DNA of 64,000 nt from an uncultured Flavobacteriaceae bacterium (lineage in GTDB: Bacteria; Bacteroidota; Bacteroidia; Flavobacteriales; Flavobacteriaceae), in the NCBI GenBank assembly GCA_947487895.1, contig CANKYF010000004.1:1-64000 (forward strand), in the 5' to 3' direction. A program made the translations under genes and the position numbers. The notes beneath the pieces were generated by a model. It made no database searches. It was not told the origin of the DNA and saw only the letters and a program-made list of their open reading frames with translations. Positions 52,500 through 62,268 of the stretch are shown here, in pieces. Every line of letters starts with the position of its first letter. Position 1 is the stretch's first letter.

Positions 52500-52890
52500 G
52501 GGGTCGACTGGTTTTGACAGCGAGATTAATTGAACGGTAAGCACGTCGTGTAATGGCATTGAAACACGTTAAAGGCTAGACCAAATTTTAAACGGCGAAA
52601 ATAATTACGCTTTAGCTGCATAATCTGAATTATAGTAGGATTAGCCTAGGTACACAAGGTGTACAAGCTTTATGTCTCCAGAAAGCCTTGGTTAATGGCG
52701 TTCTTTTTTGAGGCATCGTAAATATTAACTAAGATGGCGTAACGCTTTGATACGTCTTCGAGATTAAGAAGCTAAGTTGTAGGTAGGTTGTCTTTAACCA
52801 GCTTACAATCGAAAATCTAAGAATAGACTAAGCGTGTAGAAAGCTCTTTGGTTACTTGTTTGGACGAGGGTTCGAATCCCTCCGACTCCA
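52500..52890 (+). ncRNA. ssrA: Transfer-messenger RNA (tmRNA)
   Basis: About 391 bases. GGGGTCG at the 5' end pairs with CGACTCC at the 3' end, giving the tRNA-like acceptor, with the T arm GAGGGTTCGAATCCCTC. The tag frame at 52594-52623 encodes GENNYALAA then TAA, the tag known from Flavobacteriia. It rescues stalled ribosomes with SmpB. No CCA is encoded at the 3' end. Confidence 0.96.
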
Positions 52891-52904
52891 CTTTTTAACA
52901 TCTA

Positions 52905-52953
52905 ATCAAAATAAAAACCTGTAAATCATTATTTTACAGGTTTTTATTTTGAT
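52905..52953. terminator. Bidirectional terminator after ssrA
   Basis: A perfect 21-bp stem whose GC core is AACCTGTAAA / TTTACAGGTT, with outer A- and T-rich arms and a seven-base loop. It can serve ssrA and the convergent FG-GAP gene. Confidence 0.85.
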
Positions 52954-53073
52954 TGATATCAATTAATAGCAAAAACTCAAAAAAAGGAATCATTTAAAAC
53001 AATTAACTGGTATTGTCATAGAAATACAGTCTTCCTATTATTATAAACAATTATTTAAAAAGTAGATAGCATT

Positions 53074-56000
53074 CTAATTTATCTTTATAATATCTAAATT
53101 CCCATTGTTTTTAGCAAAGAGTATGCTCCTTCCTATTTCTTTAATTTCGATTATTTCTGAGTTTCTAACCTCTCCATTAATAAGTAAACCACTTTCATTA
53201 GGCATTAAAGGTTTAAAATCACCTTTTCCATCGCCTAATAAACACAACCCATATGCAGCGTCATTTTTTGGGGTTTCTACTTCTGAGCCTAATAAATTTC
53301 CAGAAAGAACTAAATCTGTATTTCCATCCTTATTAATATCTAACACTTCTATACTATTTACCGAAGATATTTGAGCTAGATTATCTAATGACCTTACTGA
53401 AAAGCCTTTATCTCCTTTGTTTTCTATATATACCGTAGCAAAATTGGTGGCGGCATAATGGGTGGCTTTATTTAAATTATTTTCTCCATATACATCTATA
53501 ATGGTCGCTTTTCCGAAAGTCTCATAATTAGGAAATCTTTCCTTAATAAAAGGCATTTGTTCTGATGAACACTGGCGTCCCCGAAGTGGATAAAGCGTTC
53601 CTTTTTCATGAAAACCCAATACAATATCGAGAGTACCTGTTTGGTCGAAATCATTGGCAAAAATCTCAAAAGGAGCTCCCTTAGAAGCTTTATATTTATA
53701 ATTAAGACCTAGGTTACCAGCTACAAAATCCATATCTCCATCACCATCAAAATCATGAGCTTTTATAGTGTTCCACCAACCAATGTCTTTTGATAGGCTA
53801 ATATCTTGGGTTATATTTTTAAAACTATTACCCCGATTCTCTAAAATGTTTATAGGCATCCATTCTCCTACAATGACCAAATCATTATCGCCATCATTAT
53901 CAACATCTGTAAAAAGTGCATCAGTTACCATACCTATTTTATTGAGTGTTGGTGCAACTTGTGCTGTTATATCAGTAAACTTTATTTTTTTGTTACTACT
54001 GTCGTTCCTGAGTAAGTAACTGCTTTCAGGATTAGGATACTTGCCTGGTATCTGTCTACCTCCAATAAACAAATCTTGGTCACCATCGTTATCATAATCG
54101 CTAGATATTATACAACTCCCACTGAATGATAATTTTGGTATTGCCGTATTATTTTTAATAAAGTTTCCTTTATCATTTTCGTAAAAACGGTCTAAATAAT
54201 AGGAATCTCCAGAGCCTTTTTCATTACCTCCACTAACAACATATAAGTCTAAATCACCATCAGCATCGGCATCAAACAAAATACTGCCCACATCTTCATT
54301 ATTTTTATCCTTTTGAAGGGCAGCCGAAAACTTCTTTATAAATTTACCATTGGTGTCTTGAATATAAAATATTCCCGACTGTCCCATAGCACCACCTATA
54401 AAAATATCATCTAACCCATCATTATCTACATCTCCCACGGACATTGCTGGTCCCATTTGCGACATTTTATGTGGTAAAAGAGATTCTCTGTCAAAATCAT
54501 TAAAATCGTTCTCTCTATGGGTATAGTCTACCCCTGTTAATAAAGTAATATCCTTAAAATAAGTTGCCTTCTTCTCTTGTGATTGATTTGATTTCTTCTT
54601 TGCGTTTTTATAATCTAATAAAAGTAGTTGGTTTGTTTTAACATTATGCAGTTCTTGTTGTTTTCCGTCTGGCCATACAACTATTATCTTTTGTACTTTA
54701 CTTAAATTACCCAAACCAAAATGAAGCGTTCTAGAAACCGACGACTGAAACCCTCTTACGGGAAATTGTTCTCTAATATACGTATTATCGTTATTATGAA
54801 TAATAACTTTAGTACCAATACCTGAACGATTTTTAGATGAACCTTTTAATTTTACATTTAAAAAATGCTTGTTATCAAACTTATTGCTTTGATTTTCATA
54901 AACAAAAGCTAAAGAATCTGTATTGTTGACTATCAAATCTAAATCACCATCATTATCTAAATCACCATAGGCAGCTCCATTGGAATAAGAAAGTTGATTA
55001 CCCAATCCCCACTCTACAACTGCATCTGAGAATTGTAAATTTCCTTTATTTTTATATACAAAATTAGCCTTACCACGTGTTGGCGCCATTTTTGTCCATT
55101 GTCCATATAATTTTAAAGGATTCTTTCTTTCTTCTACTACTTTTTTAGTGGCTTTTTGTAAAAATTTAGCAAAGTCATTATTACGGAAATCTCTTTTTAT
55201 GCCATTGGTTACGTACAAGTCTTTCAAACCATCGTTATCAAAATCTGCTAATAAGGGTGCCCAGCTCCAATCTGTACTCGATACCCCAGCTATTTGCGCT
55301 ATATCAGAAAAAACAGGAACTCCTTTATCATTCTTGCCTTTGTTCAATTGTAGGGTATTATACATATATTGGTGATGCAAACCACCTTTCACATAATTAT
55401 TAAAAAGGGTTACATCCATACCACTCATACTGGTTTTTGTGCTATAATTATCTGTTGCAGACATATCTAGATTAATGATGTCTTGAAGACCATCATTATT
55501 AATATCACCTATATCCGTACCCATTGAAAAATTAGGAATATGTCGAAAAGATTCATGATTTACATCTTTAAAAGTACCATCTTTATTATTAATATAAAGG
55601 TGGTCTGGTTCTGAATAATCGCAGGCTACATATATATCTGGCCAATTATCATCATTAATATCACTTACTGAAACCCCCAACGTATAATTTATCATATGAG
55701 AATGGATTCCTGTTTTCGTGGTAATGTCTTTGTATACACCTCCATCATTCTTTAACAATTTGTTTCCACCCAATAAACTTTCTGTTTGGCGCATATTATT
55801 AATATAGTCAATATCAGCAACTGAAGAGATTTCAATATTATGGTTTGCCAAAAATACGTCTAAGTCTCCATCTTTATCATAATCAAAAAAGGAAGCTTGT
55901 GTTGTAAACGTTGGACTATCTAAACCAAATTGAGCTGCTGCTTCTTTAAATATGGGGACTCCATCTGTATTGTTCCCTTGGTTTATAAAAAGTTCGTTTC

Positions 56001-56469
56001 TTCTTTTGTCTGCATCAGCAAACCTACCTGATCTGCAAACATAAATATCTAATAATCCATCTTGGTTAACATCAACCATGGTAACTCCAGTGGACCAACC
56101 TTTTTTACCTGATACATTTGCTTGTTTGGTAATATCTCTAAATTCTAGGTTTCCCATGTTTAAGAATAACCTGTTATCTTTCAGGTTAGCGGTAAAATAA
56201 ATATCATCGAGATTATCTCCATTCACATCGCCTATGGCAACTCCTCCTCCATTATAAAAATATTCATAAACAAAATAGTTCATGTAAGGGGATTCGGGGA
56301 GCGCATTCACAAAATCAATATTTGTTTTCGCTTTTGTTTTTAGTACAAATAACGATTCTTTATAATCTGTATGTGCTGTTTCTTCAGTACAACTAAAAAT
56401 AAGTAGCAACCAAATAAAACACAAACCTATTTCTTTTGATAAACTAAATCTATTAACACTAAATTTCAT
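53074..56469 (-). CDS. FG-GAP/VCBS and ASPIC/UnbV domain lipoprotein
   Basis: A 1131-residue secreted lipoprotein: signal IGLCFIWLLLIFSC puts the lipobox Cys at about residue 27. Many calcium-binding repeats follow (DVNGDNLDDIYF, DYDKDGDLDVFL, DLDNDGDLDLIV, DVDNDGDNDLVI), forming beta-propellers. The ASPIC/UnbV domain (GIGTKVIIHNNDNTYIREQF; VRGFQSSVSRTLHFGLGNLS) lies near residues 550-620. Such proteins often accompany SusCD glycan loci and may bind ligand at the surface; the function is not proven. It is 611 bases downstream of susD, beyond a terminator. Confidence 0.85.
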   Translation of the reverse strand: MKFSVNRFSLSKEIGLCFIWLLLIFSCTEETAHTDYKESLFVLKTKAKTNIDFVNALPESPYMNYFVYEYFYNGGGVAIGDVNGDNLDDIYFTANLKDNRLFLNMGNLEFRDITKQANVSGKKGWSTGVTMVDVNQDGLLDIYVCRSGRFADADKRRNELFINQGNNTDGVPIFKEAAAQFGLDSPTFTTQASFFDYDKDGDLDVFLANHNIEISSVADIDYINNMRQTESLLGGNKLLKNDGGVYKDITTKTGIHSHMINYTLGVSVSDINDDNWPDIYVACDYSEPDHLYINNKDGTFKDVNHESFRHIPNFSMGTDIGDINNDGLQDIINLDMSATDNYSTKTSMSGMDVTLFNNYVKGGLHHQYMYNTLQLNKGKNDKGVPVFSDIAQIAGVSSTDWSWAPLLADFDNDGLKDLYVTNGIKRDFRNNDFAKFLQKATKKVVEERKNPLKLYGQWTKMAPTRGKANFVYKNKGNLQFSDAVVEWGLGNQLSYSNGAAYGDLDNDGDLDLIVNNTDSLAFVYENQSNKFDNKHFLNVKLKGSSKNRSGIGTKVIIHNNDNTYIREQFPVRGFQSSVSRTLHFGLGNLSKVQKIIVVWPDGKQQELHNVKTNQLLLLDYKNAKKKSNQSQEKKATYFKDITLLTGVDYTHRENDFNDFDRESLLPHKMSQMGPAMSVGDVDNDGLDDIFIGGAMGQSGIFYIQDTNGKFIKKFSAALQKDKNNEDVGSILFDADADGDLDLYVVSGGNEKGSGDSYYLDRFYENDKGNFIKNNTAIPKLSFSGSCIISSDYDNDGDQDLFIGGRQIPGKYPNPESSYLLRNDSSNKKIKFTDITAQVAPTLNKIGMVTDALFTDVDNDGDNDLVIVGEWMPINILENRGNSFKNITQDISLSKDIGWWNTIKAHDFDGDGDMDFVAGNLGLNYKYKASKGAPFEIFANDFDQTGTLDIVLGFHEKGTLYPLRGRQCSSEQMPFIKERFPNYETFGKATIIDVYGENNLNKATHYAATNFATVYIENKGDKGFSVRSLDNLAQISSVNSIEVLDINKDGNTDLVLSGNLLGSEVETPKNDAAYGLCLLGDGKGDFKPLMPNESGLLINGEVRNSEIIEIKEIGRSILFAKNNGNLDIIKIN

Positions 56470-57080
56470 TTCAACCCTTCTATTTGATATTTAAATTATA
56501 TTGGTATTAATTTTTGTATCTGATTCTAATTTCTAAATATTTTTGTAAGTTATAATATCTTCTGATATTTTTTAAACAAATACATTTAATCTGTCTTTCT
56601 CTTTTTTTACTTAATCCGACATCAATTTGAATCCTGTTACAAATAATTTATTGATATGTAAATCATAAAACTACTATCAACATGTTTTTCGATTTATTAT
56701 GAGTCAAATTATCTCATATCGAATATAATATACATCATTTTATATACTGCTTAATGATATATATTATTAATGTCTATTTTCTTTAATTTTACTTATAGTA
56801 ACAATTATTCCCGATAATACATAAACGTTTTTACCTCATGTTCTACTTATAACATAAAGCTTGTCTTTACTTATACCAATAACTTTTGAGAATTCACTTC
56901 TATTTTTTTAGTTTACGACGAATTTGCTATTTCCTTTTACACTCTCTAAAAAGAGCTTCTTTTTCTTCTATCATTTCTTGAAAAGAAATTGTATAAAGAA
57001 TTTAAAAATGAAAGAATCCACCTTTAAAAATAAAAAAGGCAGATTCTTTCAAAAAAACTAACTCAAAATCCTATTCTCTT
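56470..57080. other. 611-base AT-rich gap before the FG-GAP gene
   Basis: Apart from the terminator at 57009-57051, I find no gene, tRNA or repeat family in this stretch. It probably contains the promoter of the FG-GAP gene, but no full TTG / TAnnTTTG pair was found on the minus strand. Short stretches such as ATATATTATTAATG are low complexity. Confidence 0.5.
57009..57051 (-). terminator. Terminator after susD
   Basis: TGAAAGAATC pairs with GATTCTTTCA, with a weaker inner CCTTT/AAAGG stem, and the minus strand continues with ATTTTTAAA. It lies 30 bases past the SusD stop and separates susCD from the FG-GAP gene. Confidence 0.65.
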
Positions 57081-58685
57081 TTATTCAGGATACCCTGGAT
57101 TTTGGCTTAAATTAGGGTTAATATCTCGTTCACTTTGCGGAACTGGCATTAAATAATTCTTTGGCGATTCAAATACACTTGTATATAAAGGAGTTGTGCT
57201 TAAAGCTACATTATCACTACTTATAGTTAAGCCTAGAACTGGATTTCCATCATTGATTTCAAGAGTTCTCCAACGCTTCATATTAGAGTATACCCATCCT
57301 TCTAAGGCTAGCTCTCGTATATATTCATCTTGTATATTTTCCCAGCTAATATTTCCAGCTGTATAAAGAGGTAATTGATCTGAGGCACGTTCTCTTACCT
57401 TATTAATGGTTTGATCCAAAACGGTTTGACTTACCGAATTAATACCATCTCTTTGTGCTACAGCTTCTAAATAATTAAGTAGAATATCTGAATAACGGAA
57501 AATAATCCAATTCAATGGAGAATTATTAGATAATGATACTCCTGGTCCTTCTAGTACATATTTGCGTGCTTGTAATCCAGTTTGCGAGTTTTGGAAATTT
57601 GTTAAACCATAGGGGTGTATAACATCATTACCACTACCCTCAACAAAATGAGCACCTGGACGTATAATTGTATGATCCATTCTAGGGTCTCTTCCCTCAA
57701 AATAATCATAAATTTCTGTTGGAATTCTCGTATCTTCCACCACATAAACAGGATTTGGATCTATTACTTCAAACTTATCTACAAGAAATAATGTAGGCTG
57801 AACCCATGTCCAACCACTTGCCGCAGCTCCCCTAGGAGCATACAATTTTTCAACTCTTCCTCCTGGTTCAGCATCACTCATGAAAATATGTTGAATATCA
57901 AAAATAACTTCTTCACTATTTTCGTTTTCAACTGTAAAGACATCGGCATAATTAGGTAGCAAGTCGTAGCCCAATCCCATAATATCCTCTGCAGCTGTGG
58001 CTGCTGTTTCCCAATCGTTTTCTAAAAGTGCTAATTTTACTTTTAAAGCTGTAGCAGCACCTATTGTAGCCCTTCCTAAATCGTTTCCAGAATAACTAGG
58101 CTCCAAATTGTTAATTGCAAAATTTATATCACTCTTCATCAATACAATAATGTCTGCTCTTGGGGCTCTAGTAGCATTAGCATCTTGAACTGTAGGAACG
58201 GTTTCAAATAATGGAGCATCCCCAAAATTATCTACTAATAGGTAATAATACATTGCTCTAAGAAAACGAGCTTCAGCTTTCATTCTTGTGGCAAGGTTTG
58301 TATCCATGTCAATACCATCAATATTCTCAAGAAAGTCATTAGCACGAACTAAACCTCTGTAACTATTTCTCCATAATGTATTTGGAACCGAATTTGTTGG
58401 GTCATGTGTTCCTGCTGAAAAAGAAACTCTATCCCCATCCCTTGGATGAGCAATTGGTGTAAATAAATCCAACAATCCCATATGCCCCCAGCCAAATTGA
58501 CCTCTAGATGTTTCTAAAGCGTCGTATACTGCAGCTAAACCTGCAAAGGCATCATTTTCTGTTCTCCAGAAAGACTCTGACGATAATTCGTTAGGAGGTT
58601 GTTTATTCAATATATCGTCACTACAACTAGACAGCAAAATGCCTATGATAACTAAAAAACAAGGTAAAAATTTATAGTTTTTCAT
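57081..58685 (-). CDS. SusD/RagB family nutrient-binding lipoprotein
   Basis: A 534-residue outer-membrane lipoprotein: LPCFLVIIGILLSSC gives a lipobox Cys at about residue 22, then the SusD start LNKQPPNELSSESFWRTEND. TPR-like helices and the C-terminal RagB domain (GWVYSNMKRWRTLEINDGNP and YLMPVPQSERDINPNLSQNP) are complete. I choose the ATG at 58685 (MKNYKFLPCF), where the signal begins, not the one eight codons upstream. It binds glycan at the cell surface and works with the SusC gene 35 bases upstream. Confidence 0.95.
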   Translation of the reverse strand: MKNYKFLPCFLVIIGILLSSCSDDILNKQPPNELSSESFWRTENDAFAGLAAVYDALETSRGQFGWGHMGLLDLFTPIAHPRDGDRVSFSAGTHDPTNSVPNTLWRNSYRGLVRANDFLENIDGIDMDTNLATRMKAEARFLRAMYYYLLVDNFGDAPLFETVPTVQDANATRAPRADIIVLMKSDINFAINNLEPSYSGNDLGRATIGAATALKVKLALLENDWETAATAAEDIMGLGYDLLPNYADVFTVENENSEEVIFDIQHIFMSDAEPGGRVEKLYAPRGAAASGWTWVQPTLFLVDKFEVIDPNPVYVVEDTRIPTEIYDYFEGRDPRMDHTIIRPGAHFVEGSGNDVIHPYGLTNFQNSQTGLQARKYVLEGPGVSLSNNSPLNWIIFRYSDILLNYLEAVAQRDGINSVSQTVLDQTINKVRERASDQLPLYTAGNISWENIQDEYIRELALEGWVYSNMKRWRTLEINDGNPVLGLTISSDNVALSTTPLYTSVFESPKNYLMPVPQSERDINPNLSQNPGYPE

Positions 58686-58720
58686 TTTTTTAAAATTAAA
58701 ATTAAACATAAAACAATCTA

Positions 58721-61700
58721 CTAGAATTGAAGATTTAGACCCACAACAAATGTAGCAAGATTAGGTAAGCCAGGGGTTTGAGCCGTTTGACCTCTCTCTG
58801 GGTCATAGTCCCATTTCCAATTAGTGAATGTAAATACATTGTCTGCACTCAAATATAATCTAGCCTTATTAAATCCATATTTATCTATTAGAGATGATGG
58901 AAGTGTATAGCCTACTTGTATATTTTTAACTCTTAAATATGATATGTCATTAACCCAAAAACTTGAAACCTGTCTATTTCCATTATAAGACGAAGCACTA
59001 ACCAATCTTGGTACTTCATTGGTTGGGTTTTGTGGAGTCCAACGATTTAACCAAAAATCTGATACTAATCCACGATCATCTTGGTTAAATGCTTGAAATG
59101 CAAACCCTCCTCCTGCATAGGTATCAACATCTGACACCCCTTGAAGAATAATACCTAAATCTAAATTTTTATAATTTAAGTTTATGTTTGCACCATATAC
59201 AAATTTTGGAATAGTATTTCCAATAACCGTTCGGTCATTACTATCTATTACGCCATCCGCTTCATCTGGAATACCATCTCCATTAGTATCTACAGTTAAT
59301 TGATCCTTATATTGAATATCTCCAGGGGCAACTGCTCCAGGGTGTGTAGGTGCGTTATCTATTTCACTTTGGTTTTGAAAAATGCCTATAGCTTCAAGAC
59401 CTCGAATAGCTCTAAAAGGTTGTCCCTCTTGTATAATAAAAGTTCCTCCTGAAAAAGTATCTCCAAAGAACCTGCTTACTTTGTTTCTAAGCTTGGTAAC
59501 ATTTCCTCCTATACTGAAATATAAATCATCACCCAATTTACCATTATAATTGGCTGAAACTTCCCAACCATCATTAATTACTTCTGCCAAGTTTACAGTT
59601 GGAGCAGATTTGTTACCAAGAAATCTTGGAATTTGCTGTTCGAATAATATACCATCTGTAGTTCTTTTAAAATACTCAAAAGTAAAATTCAATTTATTAT
59701 TTAATAAACCAGCATCTAATCCAACATTTACAGTTGTAGTCGTCTCCCAAGTTATATCAGCATTGGCTAAACTATTTTGTGCAATTCCAGAAACAACACT
59801 ACCACCAAAACTATAATTTTGATTTAAATTATAGGTAGCTTGATATGGATATTCACCTATTAACTGATTTCCTAATTCACCCCATGATGCTCTTAATTTC
59901 AAGTTATTTATGGTAGGGTTATCTTTCATAAATTCTTCCTCAGAAATACGCCAACCTACAGAAAACGATGGAAAAACGCCCCATTTCTTTCCTTCTCTAA
60001 ATCTAGAAGATCCATCAGCTCTCATATTTGCCTCGAATAGATATTTACCCTTAAAATCGTAATTAAGTCTTCCAAAATAAGATTGAATTGCCCATTCAGA
60101 TAAACTTCCACTAACTCCTGGATTAGAAAGTCCAGCGTCAATTACTCGTATTGCATTACCTGGGAAATTTTCAACGGAAGCTAAAACATCATCCTCACGA
60201 AAAATCTCCGATTGATATCCAGCTAACAAGCTTAAATTGTGATTACCAAAACTTTTTTTGTAATCTAAAGTATAAAAGTTAGTAACTAAATAATCTTGGA
60301 GATGTCTACTCCTCCCTGAATTAATATCACGTATCCTTGCTGGGGAATCTTCTCTAAAATTCCAACTTGTACTAGTTTCATTAAATGATGTATCAAATCG
60401 AGTATTACTATTCAAAGAAATATTCGTTTTAAAAACCAGATCAGGTAAAATTTCCCAATTTAAATAAGCACTTCCTAAAAAACGTTGTCTACGACTTTCG
60501 TTATGTAAAACTTCATTGTTCCAAAAAGGATTAAATACGATACCAACAGAACTATGTTGAGAACCACCCCATAAGCCATTTGGCCCTTTAAAATCTGGAA
60601 TAGCCGGAACAACATTAAAGTCAACACCACCACCATTACTGCTATTTACAGTAGGATTAAGATCTGTCCATCTATAAAATAAATTTGTACCAATTTTTAG
60701 ACCTTTAAGGATTTCTGATTCAACCTGCGCTCTTACGTGATAACGCTTTTGATTATTAGGCTTTTGAAGTCCATCTTGATTAAGATAACCAAGAGAAAAA
60801 CGATAAGTCGTATTATCACTACCTCCAGAAACTGAAAGTGAATGTGATTGAATAAATGCCTTACGACCTACTTGTCTTTCATACCAATCTACATTAGGAT
60901 GAGTCAATGGATTATTTGAGTTTCTCCATTCGTCTATATCAGATTGATCAAAGATTTCTCCTTGCCCTCCATTAGTCTTGTTTTCATTAGCAAGCTCCAT
61001 CCATGTTGCAAAATCTGAAACAAATCCTTGCTTTTTAGTGGCTTGTTGCCAACCGGCATATCCATCATAATTAACTCTCAATATACCCTTTTTACCTTTT
61101 TTAGTAGTAATAAGTATAACACCATTTGCAGCTCTTGATCCATATATAGCAGCCGATGCCGCATCTTTTAATACAGAAATACTTTCTACATCGTCAGGAT
61201 TAATATCATTCATAGAAGATGATACACCATCTACAAGCACAAGCGGGTTGGAGTTGTTTAATGTTCCAATACCTCTAATTCTTATACTTGCATCATTTTC
61301 TCCTATTCGACCTCCACTTGCTTGAGTAACTTGAATACCTGGTGCTAAACCAGATAAACCACTACTTAAGCTTGTTATAGGTCTGGATGCAAGGTCATCT
61401 GTAGAAACAACACTTACTGAACCAGTCAAATTAACCTTCTTCTGAGTACCGTAACCAACTATCACCACTTCATCTAGAGAGGCAGCATCTTCTTGAAGAA
61501 TAATATTGATGGTGTTTTGATTATTAACTTCTACTTCCTTGGTAGCAAAACCGATATACGAAACAATTAAAACTGTATTCATATTTGCAACCTCTATAGA
61601 ATATTCACCGTCAAAATCGGTTTGCGCTCCATTTGAAGTGCCTTTCTCTAAAATATTAGCACCTGGTAATGGGTTTCCATTAACATCTGTAACTCTACCT

Positions 61701-62110
61701 GTAATGCTTTGTTGTTTATCTCCTATTATTACAGAAGAAGAAGAAACTTCTTTAATTAAAAAATCATTATCATTGGTAAGTATAATTTCAAAGTTACTAC
61801 TTGATAAACTTCGTTTTAATAATTTATTTGTTTTTATAATTCCTTTTTTAACTTTTACAAGGGGGAAGTCTTTAAACAGCCCTTCTTCATAGAAAAAATT
61901 GTAATCTGTTTGCTTTTTAATAAGATCAAAAATCTCATCAACTGTTATGTTCTTGTCTTGATCTATTTTAATTTTAGAGTTTTGTGATATAACATTCTCT
62001 GGTGATAAAGCAAAAAGAACTACGCTAAACAGGAAAACGAATGCTCTCATAATAATTAATAAAAGATGCTTTCTGTATAGAAAACAGAAACTTTTTAATT
62101 TAAAATTCAT
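58721..62110 (-). CDS. SusC/RagA family TonB-dependent receptor with an STN domain
   Basis: A 1129-residue receptor. After the signal peptide (FVFLFSVVLFALSPENVISQ) comes an STN domain (residues about 45-115, KIKIDQDKNITVDEIFDLIK), a carboxypeptidase-like domain (ITGRVTDVNGNPLPGANILE), the plug (VVIVGYGTQKKVNLTGSVSV; LVLVDGVSSSMNDINPDDVE) and the barrel ending in FVVGLNLQF. The STN domain marks receptors that signal through FecR to an ECF sigma factor, and both genes lie upstream. It imports glycan oligomers with SusD. Confidence 0.95.
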   Translation of the reverse strand: MNFKLKSFCFLYRKHLLLIIMRAFVFLFSVVLFALSPENVISQNSKIKIDQDKNITVDEIFDLIKKQTDYNFFYEEGLFKDFPLVKVKKGIIKTNKLLKRSLSSSNFEIILTNDNDFLIKEVSSSSVIIGDKQQSITGRVTDVNGNPLPGANILEKGTSNGAQTDFDGEYSIEVANMNTVLIVSYIGFATKEVEVNNQNTINIILQEDAASLDEVVIVGYGTQKKVNLTGSVSVVSTDDLASRPITSLSSGLSGLAPGIQVTQASGGRIGENDASIRIRGIGTLNNSNPLVLVDGVSSSMNDINPDDVESISVLKDAASAAIYGSRAANGVILITTKKGKKGILRVNYDGYAGWQQATKKQGFVSDFATWMELANENKTNGGQGEIFDQSDIDEWRNSNNPLTHPNVDWYERQVGRKAFIQSHSLSVSGGSDNTTYRFSLGYLNQDGLQKPNNQKRYHVRAQVESEILKGLKIGTNLFYRWTDLNPTVNSSNGGGVDFNVVPAIPDFKGPNGLWGGSQHSSVGIVFNPFWNNEVLHNESRRQRFLGSAYLNWEILPDLVFKTNISLNSNTRFDTSFNETSTSWNFREDSPARIRDINSGRSRHLQDYLVTNFYTLDYKKSFGNHNLSLLAGYQSEIFREDDVLASVENFPGNAIRVIDAGLSNPGVSGSLSEWAIQSYFGRLNYDFKGKYLFEANMRADGSSRFREGKKWGVFPSFSVGWRISEEEFMKDNPTINNLKLRASWGELGNQLIGEYPYQATYNLNQNYSFGGSVVSGIAQNSLANADITWETTTTVNVGLDAGLLNNKLNFTFEYFKRTTDGILFEQQIPRFLGNKSAPTVNLAEVINDGWEVSANYNGKLGDDLYFSIGGNVTKLRNKVSRFFGDTFSGGTFIIQEGQPFRAIRGLEAIGIFQNQSEIDNAPTHPGAVAPGDIQYKDQLTVDTNGDGIPDEADGVIDSNDRTVIGNTIPKFVYGANINLNYKNLDLGIILQGVSDVDTYAGGGFAFQAFNQDDRGLVSDFWLNRWTPQNPTNEVPRLVSASSYNGNRQVSSFWVNDISYLRVKNIQVGYTLPSSLIDKYGFNKARLYLSADNVFTFTNWKWDYDPERGQTAQTPGLPNLATFVVGLNLQF

Positions 62111-62268
62111 AAATTTGTTGATTATTAGTTATTTAATAATTGATAAGTAAAAGAGGGTAGAGTTTTATACTTTGAGCAGTTGAACTTTATCCTTCTTTTT
62201 TTAATGTCGCTATTTTATTTCTCCATAGGCAATAAAAATATTTAGTTTAGTTATTATTTAGTTATTTA

